A stretch of 64,000 nucleotides of DNA, from NCBI RefSeq assembly GCF_007971385.1, contig NZ_CP042434.1, forward strand, positions 3,782,001 through 3,846,000. The letters are read 5' to 3'. Positions 49,404-59,925 of the stretch are shown here, in pieces. This DNA comes from Arachidicoccus ginsenosidivorans (GTDB taxonomy: Bacteria > Bacteroidota > Bacteroidia > Chitinophagales > Chitinophagaceae). The position numbers and the translations under genes were made by a program. Within the stretch, counting starts at the first letter, position 1, and each line of letters starts with the position of its first letter. Below the pieces are notes generated by a model, which saw only the letters and a program-made list of their open reading frames with translations, was not told the origin of the DNA and did no database searches.

Positions 49404-51469
49404 ATGCAAAATCTTACTAAAAATTTGTTATTGGGTACAGCGTCGCTACTTGTGGGCTGTGCCTTTTTTGCTAGCTGTGGGTCTTCAGATCAGCATGAGA
49501 CAGATATTCTGGCCGCACATGTGGATACCACCGTCCGTCCGCAGGATGATTTTTTGATTTTGCCAATGGAGGCTGGATTAAGCGTCATCCGATCCCACCG
49601 GCTTATAAAAGTTGGGGTATTGGCAATGAAGTCCAGGACGATTTATATAAACGACTCAAAAAAATCAATGAAGATGCCGTAAAAACTGCTGACAGTGATG
49701 GGAAAAACAGCCCAAACGGTGCCATTAGTGAGAAAATTGCGGCTTTTTATAACAGTGGTATGGATTCAGGGGCACTGGCTACGCAAAGTATAGCCGTGCT
49801 GACACCGGAGCTCGCCATGATTGACTCTATTCGTACACCTGCAGATCTGGTTGCTGTAAGCGGCAGATTGGCCGCAGAGGGTGTGGGTGCATTACTGGGA
49901 GGGTACATTGGTCAGGATGACAAAAACAGTAGTAAAATGCTGATGCAGTTTTTCCAGGGAGGCCTGGGGTTGCCTGGCAGGGATTATTATTTAAAAAATG
50001 ATCCCAGAACCTCCGCTATCCGAGTGGCCTATATCACGCATATCGGTCAGATGTTGGCCCTTACAGGTATGGATAGACAGCAGGCCACTGCTGCAGGCCA
50101 AAAAGTATATGCGATTGAAAAACAACTGGCTACCGCCAGTCTCCCCCTGGAGGATCTAAGAGATCCTTATAAGAATTACCATAAGTTTTCGGTCAGTGAT
50201 CTAGGCCACCAATACCATACGTTTAATTTTGAAAATTACCTTAAAAGCGCAGCAATACCTGCAGATACGGTCATTATTGGGCAGCCACTGTTTTTTAAAG
50301 AATTAGACGCCTTATTAGCCAGTGTGCCAATAACAGATTGGCAGCTTTATATGAAATGGCACCTGATTCACCGGCTGGGCAAATATGTGAATGTTCGTCT
50401 GGAAGAGGAAGATTTTAATTTTTATGGCAAAACAATGAACGGCCTCAAAGGTCAAAAGCCCAGATGGCGCCGTGTGCTGGAAACGGAGGAAAGTTGTATG
50501 GGTGAGGCGCTGGGACAATTATTTGTCAAAGCTTATTTTCCTGAAAAAGCCAAACAGCGTTATACAAAGTTGGTAGAAGATATTCGTGGGGCCCTAAAAG
50601 ACCGAATTGAGCGGCTGGACTGGATGAGCGATACGACCAAAAGGAAAGCTTTATATAAGCTTTCCAAAATAACGGCCAAAGTAGGTTATCCGGATAAATG
50701 GAAGGACTTTTCAGCCATGCGGATTAGCAAGCAACCTTATGTGAAAAATATTGTGGCAGCCTTTAAATGGTGGCATGCTTATGAAGTCGCTAAATTGGGA
50801 AAACCGGTAGATCGCACTGAGTGGAGCATGACCCCCCAGACCTATAACGCCTATTATAATCCGGCTAATAATGAAATTGTATTGCCGGCAGGTATCTTCA
50901 CCGTGCCTGGCAAAAAAGATGATCAGCTAGATGATGCCACCATATATGGTTATGCCGGTGCCTCTACCATCGGTCATGAAATCACCCATGGTTTTGATGA
51001 CCAGGGCAGACTCTATGATGCAGCGGGCAATCTAAGTGATTGGTGGACGCAAGAGGATGCGGCTGGCTTTAAGCAAAGAGCCGAAGTAATGGTCAGGCAG
51101 TTTAATCATTATATGCCAGTTGACAGCCTGCATATCAACGGACAGGCAACACTAGGGGAGAATATAGCAGATTTAGGAGGGATTTTACTGGGTTGGGAGG
51201 CTTTTAAAAAGACCAAGGCGTATCAGTCGGGCAAAAAAATCGGTGGCTATACGCCTGCTCAACGGTTTTTTATGGGCTATGCCCTGGGTTGGCTTTACTC
51301 GATCCGTCCGGAAACGCTGGCAGAGCGTTTATTGACCGATGTGCATGCACCCGCTAAATACCGGGTTAATGGTCCTTTCTCGGATGTGGATGCTTTTTAT
51401 CAGGCTTTTGATGTGAAACCTGGTGATAAAATGTATATCGCTCCAGAAAACCGGGTTCGGATATGGTAA
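49404..51469 (+). CDS. M13 (neprilysin-like) zinc endopeptidase, lipoprotein (one-base frameshift)
   Basis: About 688 residues when one T is restored in the T6 run at 49550-49555, giving QDDFFDFANGGWIKRHPIP, the normal M13 N-terminus. Lipobox FFASC (Cys near 25) predicts a lipoprotein facing the periplasm or surface. The zinc site is HEITH (His525, Glu526, His529) in TIGHEITHGFDDQG, followed by GENIADLGG with the third ligand Glu. The C-terminus ends VRIW as in family members. It degrades small peptides in relatives. 102 bp after aroC; probably a separate unit. Confidence 0.92.
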
Positions 51470-51545
51470 TATTTTTGCCATTCCAGGGCAAATCCGGTAT
51501 TTTGCAGCGGTATTCCATTTGAATTAATAAAAAACTGATTATCAA

Positions 51546-52529
51546 GTGTATTCTTTTACTGAATTAACGAATCTATTTTGTCAGAAGTTTAGTCATCCGC
51601 AGTTTCCAAGCCAACCTGCCGGTTTATATGAACCTGCCAGTTATTTTCTGGGAATCGGGGGTAAAAGGATCCGCCCGGTGGCCTGTTTAATGGGCAATGA
51701 ACTGTTTGGGGAAATACACGAGGACTCCTGGCGGATTGCGACCGCTATTGAACTTTTTCATAATTTTACCCTGATGCATGATGATATTATGGATAAAGCC
51801 AGCCTAAGGCGAGGCCAGCCAACCGTGCATATGCGCAATGGGGAGAATACGGCCATCCTTAGCGGGGATGTCATGCTGGTCCAGGCCTATAGCCAGCTGG
51901 AAGGGATTTGCGGAGATTATATGCACTGGATACTCAAACTTTTTAACCAGACTGCCAGAGAAGTTTGTGAAGGGCAACAATATGATATGGATTATGAATC
52001 TGTTGATATGGTCAGCCTGGAAGATTATATCCAGATGATTAAACTTAAAACCGCAGTACTGCTGGCGGCCAGCCTGAAAATGGGGGCCATCGTAGGCGGT
52101 GCAACCCGGCATAATTGTGACAGGCTCTATGGCTTCGGTAAGAACCTGGGGATTGCCTTCCAGTTGCAAGATGACTTTTTGGATTGTTTTGGGGATCCAG
52201 AGAAATTTGGCAAGCAGGTCGGGGGTGATATCCTAAGAAATAAAAAGACCTGTCTTTTGATCAGTGCCCGCCAAATGGCTACTGGCTCGGATAAAGAAAA
52301 GCTCGAAGAGCTGCTGGCATTTCAGCCGGCAACTCAAAGCGAAGAGCAGGATAAGATAACTGGTGTATTGGATATATACCGCAAATCGGGTGTAGAAGCT
52401 TCTTGTCTGGAACTGATCCAGTTTTATGCGACCAAAGCCATGGAGCACCTGGAGCAAATTGTGGTGGTCAGCTCTCGTAAACAGCCACTACAGGATCTGG
52501 CTAATTATCTGCTCCACAGAGAATATTAG
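51546..52529 (+). CDS. Polyprenyl (isoprenyl diphosphate) synthase
   Basis: A 327-residue trans-prenyltransferase that condenses isopentenyl diphosphate onto an allylic diphosphate. The first Asp-rich motif is DDIMD (79-83, in LMHDDIMDKASLRRG), the second DDFLD near 208 (FQLQDDFLD), with GGKRIRP at 38-44 and the KT motif LKTAVLL. Bulky residues before the first motif decide product length; here FHNFTL suggests a short to medium chain (geranylgeranyl or farnesyl type), a tentative call. Starts with GTG. Confidence 0.92.
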   Translation: MYSFTELTNLFCQKFSHPQFPSQPAGLYEPASYFLGIGGKRIRPVACLMGNELFGEIHEDSWRIATAIELFHNFTLMHDDIMDKASLRRGQPTVHMRNGENTAILSGDVMLVQAYSQLEGICGDYMHWILKLFNQTAREVCEGQQYDMDYESVDMVSLEDYIQMIKLKTAVLLAASLKMGAIVGGATRHNCDRLYGFGKNLGIAFQLQDDFLDCFGDPEKFGKQVGGDILRNKKTCLLISARQMATGSDKEKLEELLAFQPATQSEEQDKITGVLDIYRKSGVEASCLELIQFYATKAMEHLEQIVVVSSRKQPLQDLANYLLHREY

Positions 52530-52871
52530 AATTTTTATAATAGAAGCATATTAGTGTTTTGCCTGTAGGGATAAACTAAAACCTGAATTCAAAACCCAAA
52601 CGGGTATATACACGCACAAGTACAGGTAGATTTAGGTATATAATTATAGAATAGAGGAAGTGAGGAAGTGAGATAAAGACCGCTTGACAAGCAAAGTTCA
52701 GCCAGAATTGGCTGGTTGAAAAATAGGGCGATAGCAATTGAAAGGTAAAAGTTAGCAGATAAATCCAGGATAATTAAAGCGTAGTATTGCCTTACTAGCA
52801 GGGGATATTTGGAAAAACCAGGATAATGCTTTCATACGCATAATGATCTTACCACATAATACGACAGTACA
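52530..52871. other. Intergenic region before the amino acid permease
   Basis: Non-coding, 342 bp. It contains a small hairpin CAGCCA/TGGCTG near 52700-52715 and a 13-mer ACCCAAACGGGTA (52594-52606) that shares the core of the CTACCC-N4-GGGTAG palindrome. No clear TTTG/TAnnTTTG promoter seen. Confidence 0.4.
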
Positions 52872-54563
52872 ATGAGTAACCCACTATTTAGGAAAAAGTC
52901 GATTGACACCATACAAAAAGAATATGACAAGGGCCAAGAAGATGGTCAGCCCATGAACTTAAAAAAAGTATTAACCGTCAGGGATCTCACTTTTATGGGG
53001 GTGGCAGCGGTGATCGGTGCCGGCATATTTTCTACCATAGGCAAGGCTGCTTTTGAGGGCGGCCCGGGGGTTATCTTTTTATTTTTGATTACAGCTGTCA
53101 CCTGTGGATTTACGGCGCTTTGTTATGCAGAGTTCGCCTCCAGGGTACCGGTGTCCGGATCGGCCTATACTTATTCATATGTAACTTTTGGGGAACTCAT
53201 TGCCTGGGTCATTGGCTGGGCACTTATATTAGAATATGCCATTGGTAATATTGTGGTGGCCATCTCCTGGAGCGCTTATTTTAATAACCTTTTGATTGGC
53301 ATGCATATTCACCTGCCTGACTGGTTGACCATTGGTTATCAGACGGCAAAGATTAAATATGACAGTGCACTGGCAGCAGGCATGCCTGTCAATGATCTGA
53401 TTTATACAAACGCACCTAGCCTGGGACCACTAAAGTTTATTATTAATCTGCCAGCATTTTTAATAGTCGTGCTGATTACACTGCTGGCCTATATCGGAAT
53501 CTCTGAGAGTAAGAAAAGTGCCAATTTTATGGTTGGGTTAAAACTTGTACTGCTGGCCTTTATCGTGGTCTTTGGCTTTTACCTGATTGCCGCTGACGGA
53601 TCAACAGATAATTGGTCTCCTTTTCTGCCCAATGGGATGGATGGTGTATTAAGAGGCGTGTCTTCCGTTTTTTTCGCTTATATCGGTTTTGATGCCATCT
53701 CTACGACCGCTGAGGAATGTAAGAATCCCAAAAGAGACATGCCTAAGGGGATGCTCTATTCGCTACTCATTTGTACGGTGATCTATATACTGGTGGCACT
53801 AGTGATTACCGGCCTGGTCAATTATAAAGAATTTGAAGGGGTTGCAGATCCATTGGCCTATGTTTTCAATAAGATTAATATGCCTAAGGTTGGACTGATT
53901 ATCGCTGTGAGTGCAGTGGCCGCTTCTACAAGTGTACTGCTGGTATTTCAGATTGGTCAACCCAGAATCTGGATGAGCATGAGTAGAGATGGATTGCTGC
54001 CCAAGCGTTTTGGCAAGGTCAGTAAACGGTACAAGACGCCTGCTTTTGCCACCCTGATTACCGGACTATTGGTAGGTATTCCCACGCTTTTTATTGATGA
54101 CCTTCTGATGACAGATCTAACCAGTATTGGGACTTTATTTGCCTTTGTTTTGGTATGCAGTGGGGTATTGGTATTGCCTAAAATAAAAAAAGCCAAAGAT
54201 CAATTTACATTACCCTATATCAATGCGCGGTTTATTGCGCCCGTGCTCGTGGCTGTCTTTATTTATTTTTTCAGAGCCAGGCTGCTGAGTGCTATGGAGC
54301 ATCTGCGTACAGAATCTTATGAGGAGATTTTATTTATTCTTTTTATCCTCGTGGCTATTATTGCAGCAGTGCTTAGTTTTATAAAACGTTATTCTTTGAT
54401 TCCGGTACTGGGCACGCTTTGTTGTCTTTACCTGATGATTACCATACCTGCTAAAAGCTGGCTGGTTTTCTTTGGCTGGATGGCAGTAGGTCTTTTGCTG
54501 TATTTTGCTTATGGTTATAAACATAGTCGGCTGATCCAAAAATCACCGGCTGAGGCAAAGTAA
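52872..54563 (+). CDS. APC-family amino acid permease (cationic amino acid type)
   Basis: A 563-residue inner-membrane transporter with 12 to 14 transmembrane segments. TM1 carries the APC helix-break motif GVAAVIGAGIFSTIG (about 57-71), and FFAYIGFDAISTTAEECKNPKRDMP is the conserved TM6 region of CAT/YfnA-like permeases. The last helices (AIIAAVLSFI, WLVFFGWMAVGLLLYFA) match the extra two of CAT-type members. Substrates of relatives are cationic or small neutral amino acids. Confidence 0.93.
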   Translation: MSNPLFRKKSIDTIQKEYDKGQEDGQPMNLKKVLTVRDLTFMGVAAVIGAGIFSTIGKAAFEGGPGVIFLFLITAVTCGFTALCYAEFASRVPVSGSAYTYSYVTFGELIAWVIGWALILEYAIGNIVVAISWSAYFNNLLIGMHIHLPDWLTIGYQTAKIKYDSALAAGMPVNDLIYTNAPSLGPLKFIINLPAFLIVVLITLLAYIGISESKKSANFMVGLKLVLLAFIVVFGFYLIAADGSTDNWSPFLPNGMDGVLRGVSSVFFAYIGFDAISTTAEECKNPKRDMPKGMLYSLLICTVIYILVALVITGLVNYKEFEGVADPLAYVFNKINMPKVGLIIAVSAVAASTSVLLVFQIGQPRIWMSMSRDGLLPKRFGKVSKRYKTPAFATLITGLLVGIPTLFIDDLLMTDLTSIGTLFAFVLVCSGVLVLPKIKKAKDQFTLPYINARFIAPVLVAVFIYFFRARLLSAMEHLRTESYEEILFILFILVAIIAAVLSFIKRYSLIPVLGTLCCLYLMITIPAKSWLVFFGWMAVGLLLYFAYGYKHSRLIQKSPAEAK

Positions 54564-54610
54564 ATCTGCGGTATTGAAGCGATAAATGAAAGGCTTTTCC
54601 TTTAGTTACG

Positions 54611-54871
54611 TTATCTGATTGCTTTATCCTGTCCCACAAACAGGTAGAGTAAAGGCCCGAGCATGGGCAGGACAATAATAAGTATGATCCATACTTTTTT
54701 GAGATTGCCATTATAAGTACGTGGCATAATATCGCGTAAACAATAGATTAAAAAAGCCAGTGGGATAATCCCGAAAAATAAAACGAGTGGCAGGATTGAA
54801 TGAGGGTTCTCACTGGTTGCGGCCGTATTTGACAGGGCGCTTACACGACCAAGAATTTGCATTAAAATCAT
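54611..54871 (-). CDS. Small membrane protein with PLDc_N-type domain
   Basis: An 86-residue protein with two transmembrane segments (about 26-44 and 62-80) and the pattern RDIMPRT...KKVWIILIIVLPMLGPLLYLFVGQD, as found at the N-terminus of cardiolipin synthases and in stand-alone PLDc_N proteins. No catalytic HKD domain is attached. Converges on the permease gene. Confidence 0.8.
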   Translation of the reverse strand: MILMQILGRVSALSNTAATSENPHSILPLVLFFGIIPLAFLIYCLRDIMPRTYNGNLKKVWIILIIVLPMLGPLLYLFVGQDKAIR

Positions 54872-54901
54872 ATAAGGGAAAAGGTTTAAGCTTTTTTTAG
54901 A

Positions 54902-55942
54902 TTAAATAATATTGACTTCTCTTTCCAGGTGAATACCAAATTTATCTACGACACTTTCAATAATGCGCTGTGATAAAGCCAGTATCTCACTTCCGGTGGC
55001 TTGTCCGTAATTAACCAGAACCAAAGCCTGGTTTTTATGCACGCCGGCGTCTCCCATCCGGTATCCCTTCCAGCCGCATGATTCGATTAGAAATCCTGCT
55101 GCTACTTTAATATGGGTTGCAGCCAGGGCATTCTCTGGGGGAAGACTATATGCCGGAACCGTTGGATATAAAGCCTTTAACGCTTCAAACTGCTCAAGGG
55201 GAATACTTGGATTTTTAAAGAAACTCCCGGCGTTGCCGATTTCCTTTGGATCCGGAAGTTTTCGCTGGCGTATCCGGATGACCGCCTCGGATATGTCCTT
55301 GATAGAAGGCTGGGTCTTATTTAGGGTAATACCTGCATTGTTCAATTCCTCTTTGATCGCACCGTATTCTAAATGCAGAACTGGTTTTTTGGGGAGCCTG
55401 AAGGTTACACTTAGAATGATAAACTGTCCTTTAAGCGCTTTTTTAAAAATACTTTCCCGGTAGCCGAACTGACAATCCGCATTGGTAAACTGCCTGATCG
55501 TTTGATCGCTGATGCGCATGGCTTCCAATTCAAAAAAATGGTCTTTGATCTCCACGCCGTATGCCCCGATATTTTGCATAGGGGAAGCCCCTGCCAGACC
55601 GGGAATCAGACTCAGGTTTTCCAGGCCGGGATAACCATGCTGTACACAATACTGCACAAAAGGATGCCAGGGCTCTCCGGCTGCGACCTTTATGTAATAA
55701 TATTTTTGATCCTGTTTTAACAGCTGTATGCCTTTTAAGTTGTTTTTTAAAATGAGTCCTTCATAATCACCCGTGAAAAGGACGTTACTGCCGCCACCCA
55801 GGACATATAAGGGGGTATTCGCGTGTTTTTTTAGAATGGTAGAAAGCGCTGCCACATTGTCAAATGCCTGAAATTCGCTGACAGTGGCACTTATGCCAAA
55901 AGTATTATAGGGTTGGATATTAAAATTTTCGGTTAATTGCAT
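54902..55942 (-). CDS. murB: UDP-N-acetylenolpyruvoylglucosamine reductase
   Basis: Reduces UDP-GlcNAc-enolpyruvate to UDP-MurNAc in peptidoglycan synthesis, using FAD and NADPH. The 346-residue length and the YGxxxxIFK segment (FGYRESIFK) indicate type I MurB. LGGGSNVLF is the FAD-binding loop, and the catalytic Ser lies in GNAGSFFKNPSIP with Glu in HLEREV at the C-terminus. In the same direction as the downstream PLDc_N gene (30 bp). Confidence 0.96.
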   Translation of the reverse strand: MQLTENFNIQPYNTFGISATVSEFQAFDNVAALSTILKKHANTPLYVLGGGSNVLFTGDYEGLILKNNLKGIQLLKQDQKYYYIKVAAGEPWHPFVQYCVQHGYPGLENLSLIPGLAGASPMQNIGAYGVEIKDHFFELEAMRISDQTIRQFTNADCQFGYRESIFKKALKGQFIILSVTFRLPKKPVLHLEYGAIKEELNNAGITLNKTQPSIKDISEAVIRIRQRKLPDPKEIGNAGSFFKNPSIPLEQFEALKALYPTVPAYSLPPENALAATHIKVAAGFLIESCGWKGYRMGDAGVHKNQALVLVNYGQATGSEILALSQRIIESVVDKFGIHLEREVNII

Positions 55943-55976
55943 CTAACTGCATTGTTTTTTGCAAGGCAAAAGCCGG

Positions 55977-58085
55977 TTAATTAATAAAATACCACCATAC
56001 ACCCATTCTGAGCCACAGTGCCTGGCCGGGCATATTTGGGTTGACGTAATTATAATGGTTAAAGCCAAAGGTATTATTACTGTAGTCCATGGTATTGAGA
56101 TTGGCGAGTTCACCAAAGAATCTAAATCGTTTGATCCGAAAATTAATATAAAAGGAAATATCCGGCCGGTTACTGATCCTTGTTTGATCCTGATAATAAA
56201 ACTGCCCGGTAAAAGGGGAGTAACTGTCAGCCTTGTAAGGGGAAACATAGCGAATATCAATGCCGGTGGAAAGATAAAGGTTATTGTAAAAATGGCCTTC
56301 AAAAGCGATACGGTTCCTTAAAATGAGCAGGGGCAGATTCAGTGGAGCCTCACCGGCTCTTTGCTGTACATTTGCATCCAGATACCAATGGAAGAATTTG
56401 CCCAGACGGGTATGTTTTTGAGCCCCGACCTGTAATACATTAAAGAGGCTGCTGGATTGTGCAGCCGTAAATATATCCTTGAAATACGTGTAATTGGAAA
56501 CAAAATAATAGTTACCGGTCAGACTTAGTCCGAGTGCAGGAAGATAATAGCTGGCGTAGGCTCTGGAAATATTTTCTTTATTCAGGTCACTGACACCAAT
56601 GACCGGAAAATCAGAATGGGCATGATAGCTGACCTTGGAGGTATCGGTTGTAAAGGCGCCTTCATTGCCGGCATTATAAATAAAAGAAGGCGTCCGGTTG
56701 ACATTCATAAAGCCTAGTTCCAGGCCGCCTAGTTTTTCCCCGAAATCTCTTCTGAGGCTGCCCTGAACATTATAGTCTCCACTGTAATTGCCGGCCAGAT
56801 AGAAGTTGCCCGCTAGCTGGATATTCCATTTTTCATTTTTAGACCGGTTGCGGTATTCTGCACCAACAAAGATATTGTTATAATTAATTTTGTAGTTATC
56901 GCCCAGGCGTCCATTTAGCATCTGCAGGTCCCCATGCAATTTTAAAAATTGATTTTTATTTTTTTTATCCGGATAAGTATAAATGGCGAACTGGTTGGTT
57001 AGATCCTTCCATTTGTCCTCAAATAAAATAGTATCGGTGGGTACGATAAAATTATAATAGTTCAGATAGTCATCGGAGGTGGGATTGTAATCATGGTAAT
57101 TATATCCATGGGTGGTATAAGAAATCGCATGCTCCAACCTTAACCTGGGATAAAACTGATAGTAAGTAACTGTATCCTGCACGACAGAGTCTTTTTGTCC
57201 AAAATCGAAGGATTGCCTGAGATATAAGGAAACGTCTGTAAATGTGTTACCGGTCACCACAGTTGCATTGAATGGGTTGCTGGTAGATGTATTACTATTG
57301 CCCAGTTTTACACCAGCCTGGAAGGGATCGCCTAAGGAAAGGTCTTTTAACTGATCCGGGTCCACCAACCCGCCATTGGTGGCCGTTTTTAGGCTATTGC
57401 GAATAAAAATCAGGTTAGAAGAATATCTTTTATTCGTGCTCTTCACAGAAATATTAGCCCTGAGGTTGCTATTGGCATCGTTTTGATTCTTAAAAGATCC
57501 AGGGGCATTTAACAACCGATATTCAAAGGTAAAGTTAACATTTCGGTTGCGGTTCTGGGTGTGGAGCAAATCAATATATTGTTCCCCTTTGCCGCCCAGC
57601 ATGTAGCCCAGCTCAGAATAGGGGCGTGTAGAGGTAAAGTAACGGGTATTTTTTAAGGTGAACCGGGCGTAATCCATACTATGCATTCCCTCATCCCATC
57701 CAGGCTTCATATAGGGTTTGAATAATAAGGATTGAGCAGGTGAACCTATATTGCCTAAATCATTATAGGTATAAGGTAATTGCAGTCGGGTATTAAAATC
57801 ATTGATGGAACTGTCCATATGATGATCTAAGGTAGAGTCAAAATAACGGTAGCTGATGGTAATGGAGTCCTCGAATTTATCCCGCATTTTGAGCGAATCA
57901 TTGCCTCCTTGATTGGGCGCTATAGGACGGCCCTGGTTATCGGTCTGATAAGTCTGATTTTCGTCCGTTACCTGCGCCCGTAGTGTACCGGTTATCATAA
58001 CCAGTATCCAGGCCATAACAATTATGGGCACGGTCTTGCATAGGAGGGGGGATACCTCGTTCCTTCTGTATTTATTTATCTGCAT
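55977..58085 (-). CDS. Putative outer-membrane porin (Bacteroidota type)
   Basis: A 702-residue protein with a signal peptide (VIMAWILVMITGTLRAQ) and many alternating aromatic beta-strands ending LWLRMGVWWYFIN. It corresponds to the family annotated as putative porin in Bacteroidota genomes. The charged internal loop YPDKKNKNQFLK and repeated YRNRSKNEKWNIQLAG-like strands fit a large barrel. Substrate unknown. Ends 34 bp before murB. Confidence 0.82.
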   Translation of the reverse strand: MQINKYRRNEVSPLLCKTVPIIVMAWILVMITGTLRAQVTDENQTYQTDNQGRPIAPNQGGNDSLKMRDKFEDSITISYRYFDSTLDHHMDSSINDFNTRLQLPYTYNDLGNIGSPAQSLLFKPYMKPGWDEGMHSMDYARFTLKNTRYFTSTRPYSELGYMLGGKGEQYIDLLHTQNRNRNVNFTFEYRLLNAPGSFKNQNDANSNLRANISVKSTNKRYSSNLIFIRNSLKTATNGGLVDPDQLKDLSLGDPFQAGVKLGNSNTSTSNPFNATVVTGNTFTDVSLYLRQSFDFGQKDSVVQDTVTYYQFYPRLRLEHAISYTTHGYNYHDYNPTSDDYLNYYNFIVPTDTILFEDKWKDLTNQFAIYTYPDKKNKNQFLKLHGDLQMLNGRLGDNYKINYNNIFVGAEYRNRSKNEKWNIQLAGNFYLAGNYSGDYNVQGSLRRDFGEKLGGLELGFMNVNRTPSFIYNAGNEGAFTTDTSKVSYHAHSDFPVIGVSDLNKENISRAYASYYLPALGLSLTGNYYFVSNYTYFKDIFTAAQSSSLFNVLQVGAQKHTRLGKFFHWYLDANVQQRAGEAPLNLPLLILRNRIAFEGHFYNNLYLSTGIDIRYVSPYKADSYSPFTGQFYYQDQTRISNRPDISFYINFRIKRFRFFGELANLNTMDYSNNTFGFNHYNYVNPNMPGQALWLRMGVWWYFIN

Positions 58086-58186
58086 GGATCAGTCATCAAA
58101 TCTTTAGAGTGTCGCCCTTTGTTGCTATTTACCTTTTGCTGCATTGATTGATGGCAATGTTTTGCACTGCACATTTGTCTTTAGTG

Positions 58187-59476
58187 TTAAACGGAAAGTT
58201 CATCATATTCTTGCCCCAGCCAGGTTTGTTTTTTGGAGGGGAGCAAAATGATACGCAAAGTAGAATCATTGGTAAAATAACTGATCATCCAGTTGATAAA
58301 AACCAATAATTTATTGCGAACGCCCAAAATTAACATCAGATGCAGAAACATCCATATTAACCAGGCCAATCTTCCGTGAAAATGCAGTTTTGGCAGATCC
58401 ACCACCGCTTTGCGTTTACCAATGGTGGCCATCGTGCCTGGATTTTTGTAGGTAAATACGGTGGGTGTCCGGCCTTTTAGTATAGCCTCAAAGTTCTCAG
58501 ATAGATGCGCGGCCTGTTTATTGGCCACATGGGCCAGCTGTGGCTGTCCCTTGGGCCAGTCCTTGGTCTCTAAATAAGAAATATCGCCTATTGCATAAAC
58601 GTCATCTAAGCCTTTTACTTGATGGTATTCGTTGACGATCAGTCTGTTACCTCTAGTAATGCATTCTTTTGGAATGCCAACAGGTACATTGCCAATAACA
58701 CCTGCGGCCCAAATTAGCGTTTTACTGCGGATCTTGGTCCCATTTTCCAGTGTAACTACTTCGCCATCATAATCTGTTACGTGAATATTGGTCTGGATTT
58801 TAATCCCCATCTCTTCTAAGTAGCGCCTGGAATTTTTCTGCGATTGTTCGCTCATGGAGGATAAGGTGCTGGGGCTGCCTTCAATCAGGTTGATCCCCAA
58901 GTTACTGAAATCAATCAGAGGATAATCCTTGGGCAGCACCTTGGATTTCATCTCTGCCAGGGCGCCGGCCAGCTCTACCCCCGTAGGGCCACCGCCCACG
59001 ATGGTAATATTATTATAGGCCTCTTTGTCTGCAGGTGTTCGGGCGGATAATGACGCCTCAAAATTCAGTAGGATCTTATTGCGCAAGGCAATGGCCTGAT
59101 TGGTGGACTTCATTGGGAAGGCATACTGTTCAATATTTTCGTTGCCGAAAAAATTATTGGTACATCCAGTAGCAATGACCAGGTAATCATATTCATAGAT
59201 ATTGTGTCGGGTAAAGACTTTTTTGGCCCTGGTGTCAATTTGGCGGATCATCCCTACTCTCACATTGACATTGCGTTTACCTTGGAATATTCTTCTAAGG
59301 GGAAAAGAAATAGCCGTTGCCTCCAACCTGGCCGAAGCCACCTGGTAGAATAGGGGCTGGAATTGATGAAAATTATGGATATCAATAAGGGTGATGTGGT
59401 AATCCGCATTATGCAGTTTTCTGGCTAACTTCAGTCCGGCAAACCCGGCTCCTATAATAACAATTTTTTTCTGCAT
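58187..59476 (-). CDS. ndh: Type II NADH dehydrogenase / FAD-dependent oxidoreductase
   Basis: A 429-residue two-dinucleotide-fold flavoprotein that passes electrons from NADH to quinone without pumping protons. FAD motif VIIGAGFAGLKLARKL (residues 5-20), NAD motif ITIVGGGPTGVELAGAL (about 157-173) and the second FAD contact YAIGDISYL are present. The C-terminus has a hydrophobic amphipathic stretch (LAWLIWMFLHLMLILG) that attaches NDH-2 enzymes to the membrane. Confidence 0.93.
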   Translation of the reverse strand: MQKKIVIIGAGFAGLKLARKLHNADYHITLIDIHNFHQFQPLFYQVASARLEATAISFPLRRIFQGKRNVNVRVGMIRQIDTRAKKVFTRHNIYEYDYLVIATGCTNNFFGNENIEQYAFPMKSTNQAIALRNKILLNFEASLSARTPADKEAYNNITIVGGGPTGVELAGALAEMKSKVLPKDYPLIDFSNLGINLIEGSPSTLSSMSEQSQKNSRRYLEEMGIKIQTNIHVTDYDGEVVTLENGTKIRSKTLIWAAGVIGNVPVGIPKECITRGNRLIVNEYHQVKGLDDVYAIGDISYLETKDWPKGQPQLAHVANKQAAHLSENFEAILKGRTPTVFTYKNPGTMATIGKRKAVVDLPKLHFHGRLAWLIWMFLHLMLILGVRNKLLVFINWMISYFTNDSTLRIILLPSKKQTWLGQEYDELSV

Positions 59477-59562
59477 ATGTATATACTTTAATTACCCGTA
59501 AATAGAACCTAAATAAAGGTGCAATTTACCCTATATGTGGCAATTATAGTATAACTGATCCG

Positions 59563-59925
59563 CTAAATTTGTCCCATTCTCATGCGCAGGACAACAAAAG
59601 CCAGTATTATTACTGTTATGATGATGATAATGGCGACGATAAACCAAAATATCGGACTAGCCTCGAAAATATTTATTTTGCGTGCGCCGCCTGTTTTTTT
59701 CTCCAGGGCACGGTTAACCCGTCCGGTTTGCCGGTAGATTTCCTTAGTTGAACTAAATTTACTGAGCCCTTCCAGCGCGTCCTGCAAAAAAGGATCCTGC
59801 TCATCTGTTTTCTCGTCATGACCCTCAGCCATACCACCATTGTTAACAGCGTCCAATTTGTCTTGGAGCCATTTGTCCAGGTCTTTTGTACTGGCGTTGG
59901 CGGATATTTTCTTTTTTTCAGCCAT
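59563..59925 (-). CDS. Single-pass membrane protein coupled to a sigma factor (anti-sigma candidate)
   Basis: A 120-residue protein overlapping the end of the sigma-factor gene by 8 bp, so they are translationally coupled. It has about 88 cytoplasmic residues, polar and acidic, then one transmembrane helix (FWFIVAIIIIITVIILAFVV, about 93-112) and a short tail. Orientation by the positive-inside rule puts the long part in the cytoplasm, where it could hold the sigma factor. No zinc motif or named family is seen, so anti-sigma function is an inference from coupling only. Confidence 0.7.
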   Translation of the reverse strand: MAEKKKISANASTKDLDKWLQDKLDAVNNGGMAEGHDEKTDEQDPFLQDALEGLSKFSSTKEIYRQTGRVNRALEKKTGGARKINIFEASPIFWFIVAIIIIITVIILAFVVLRMRMGQI

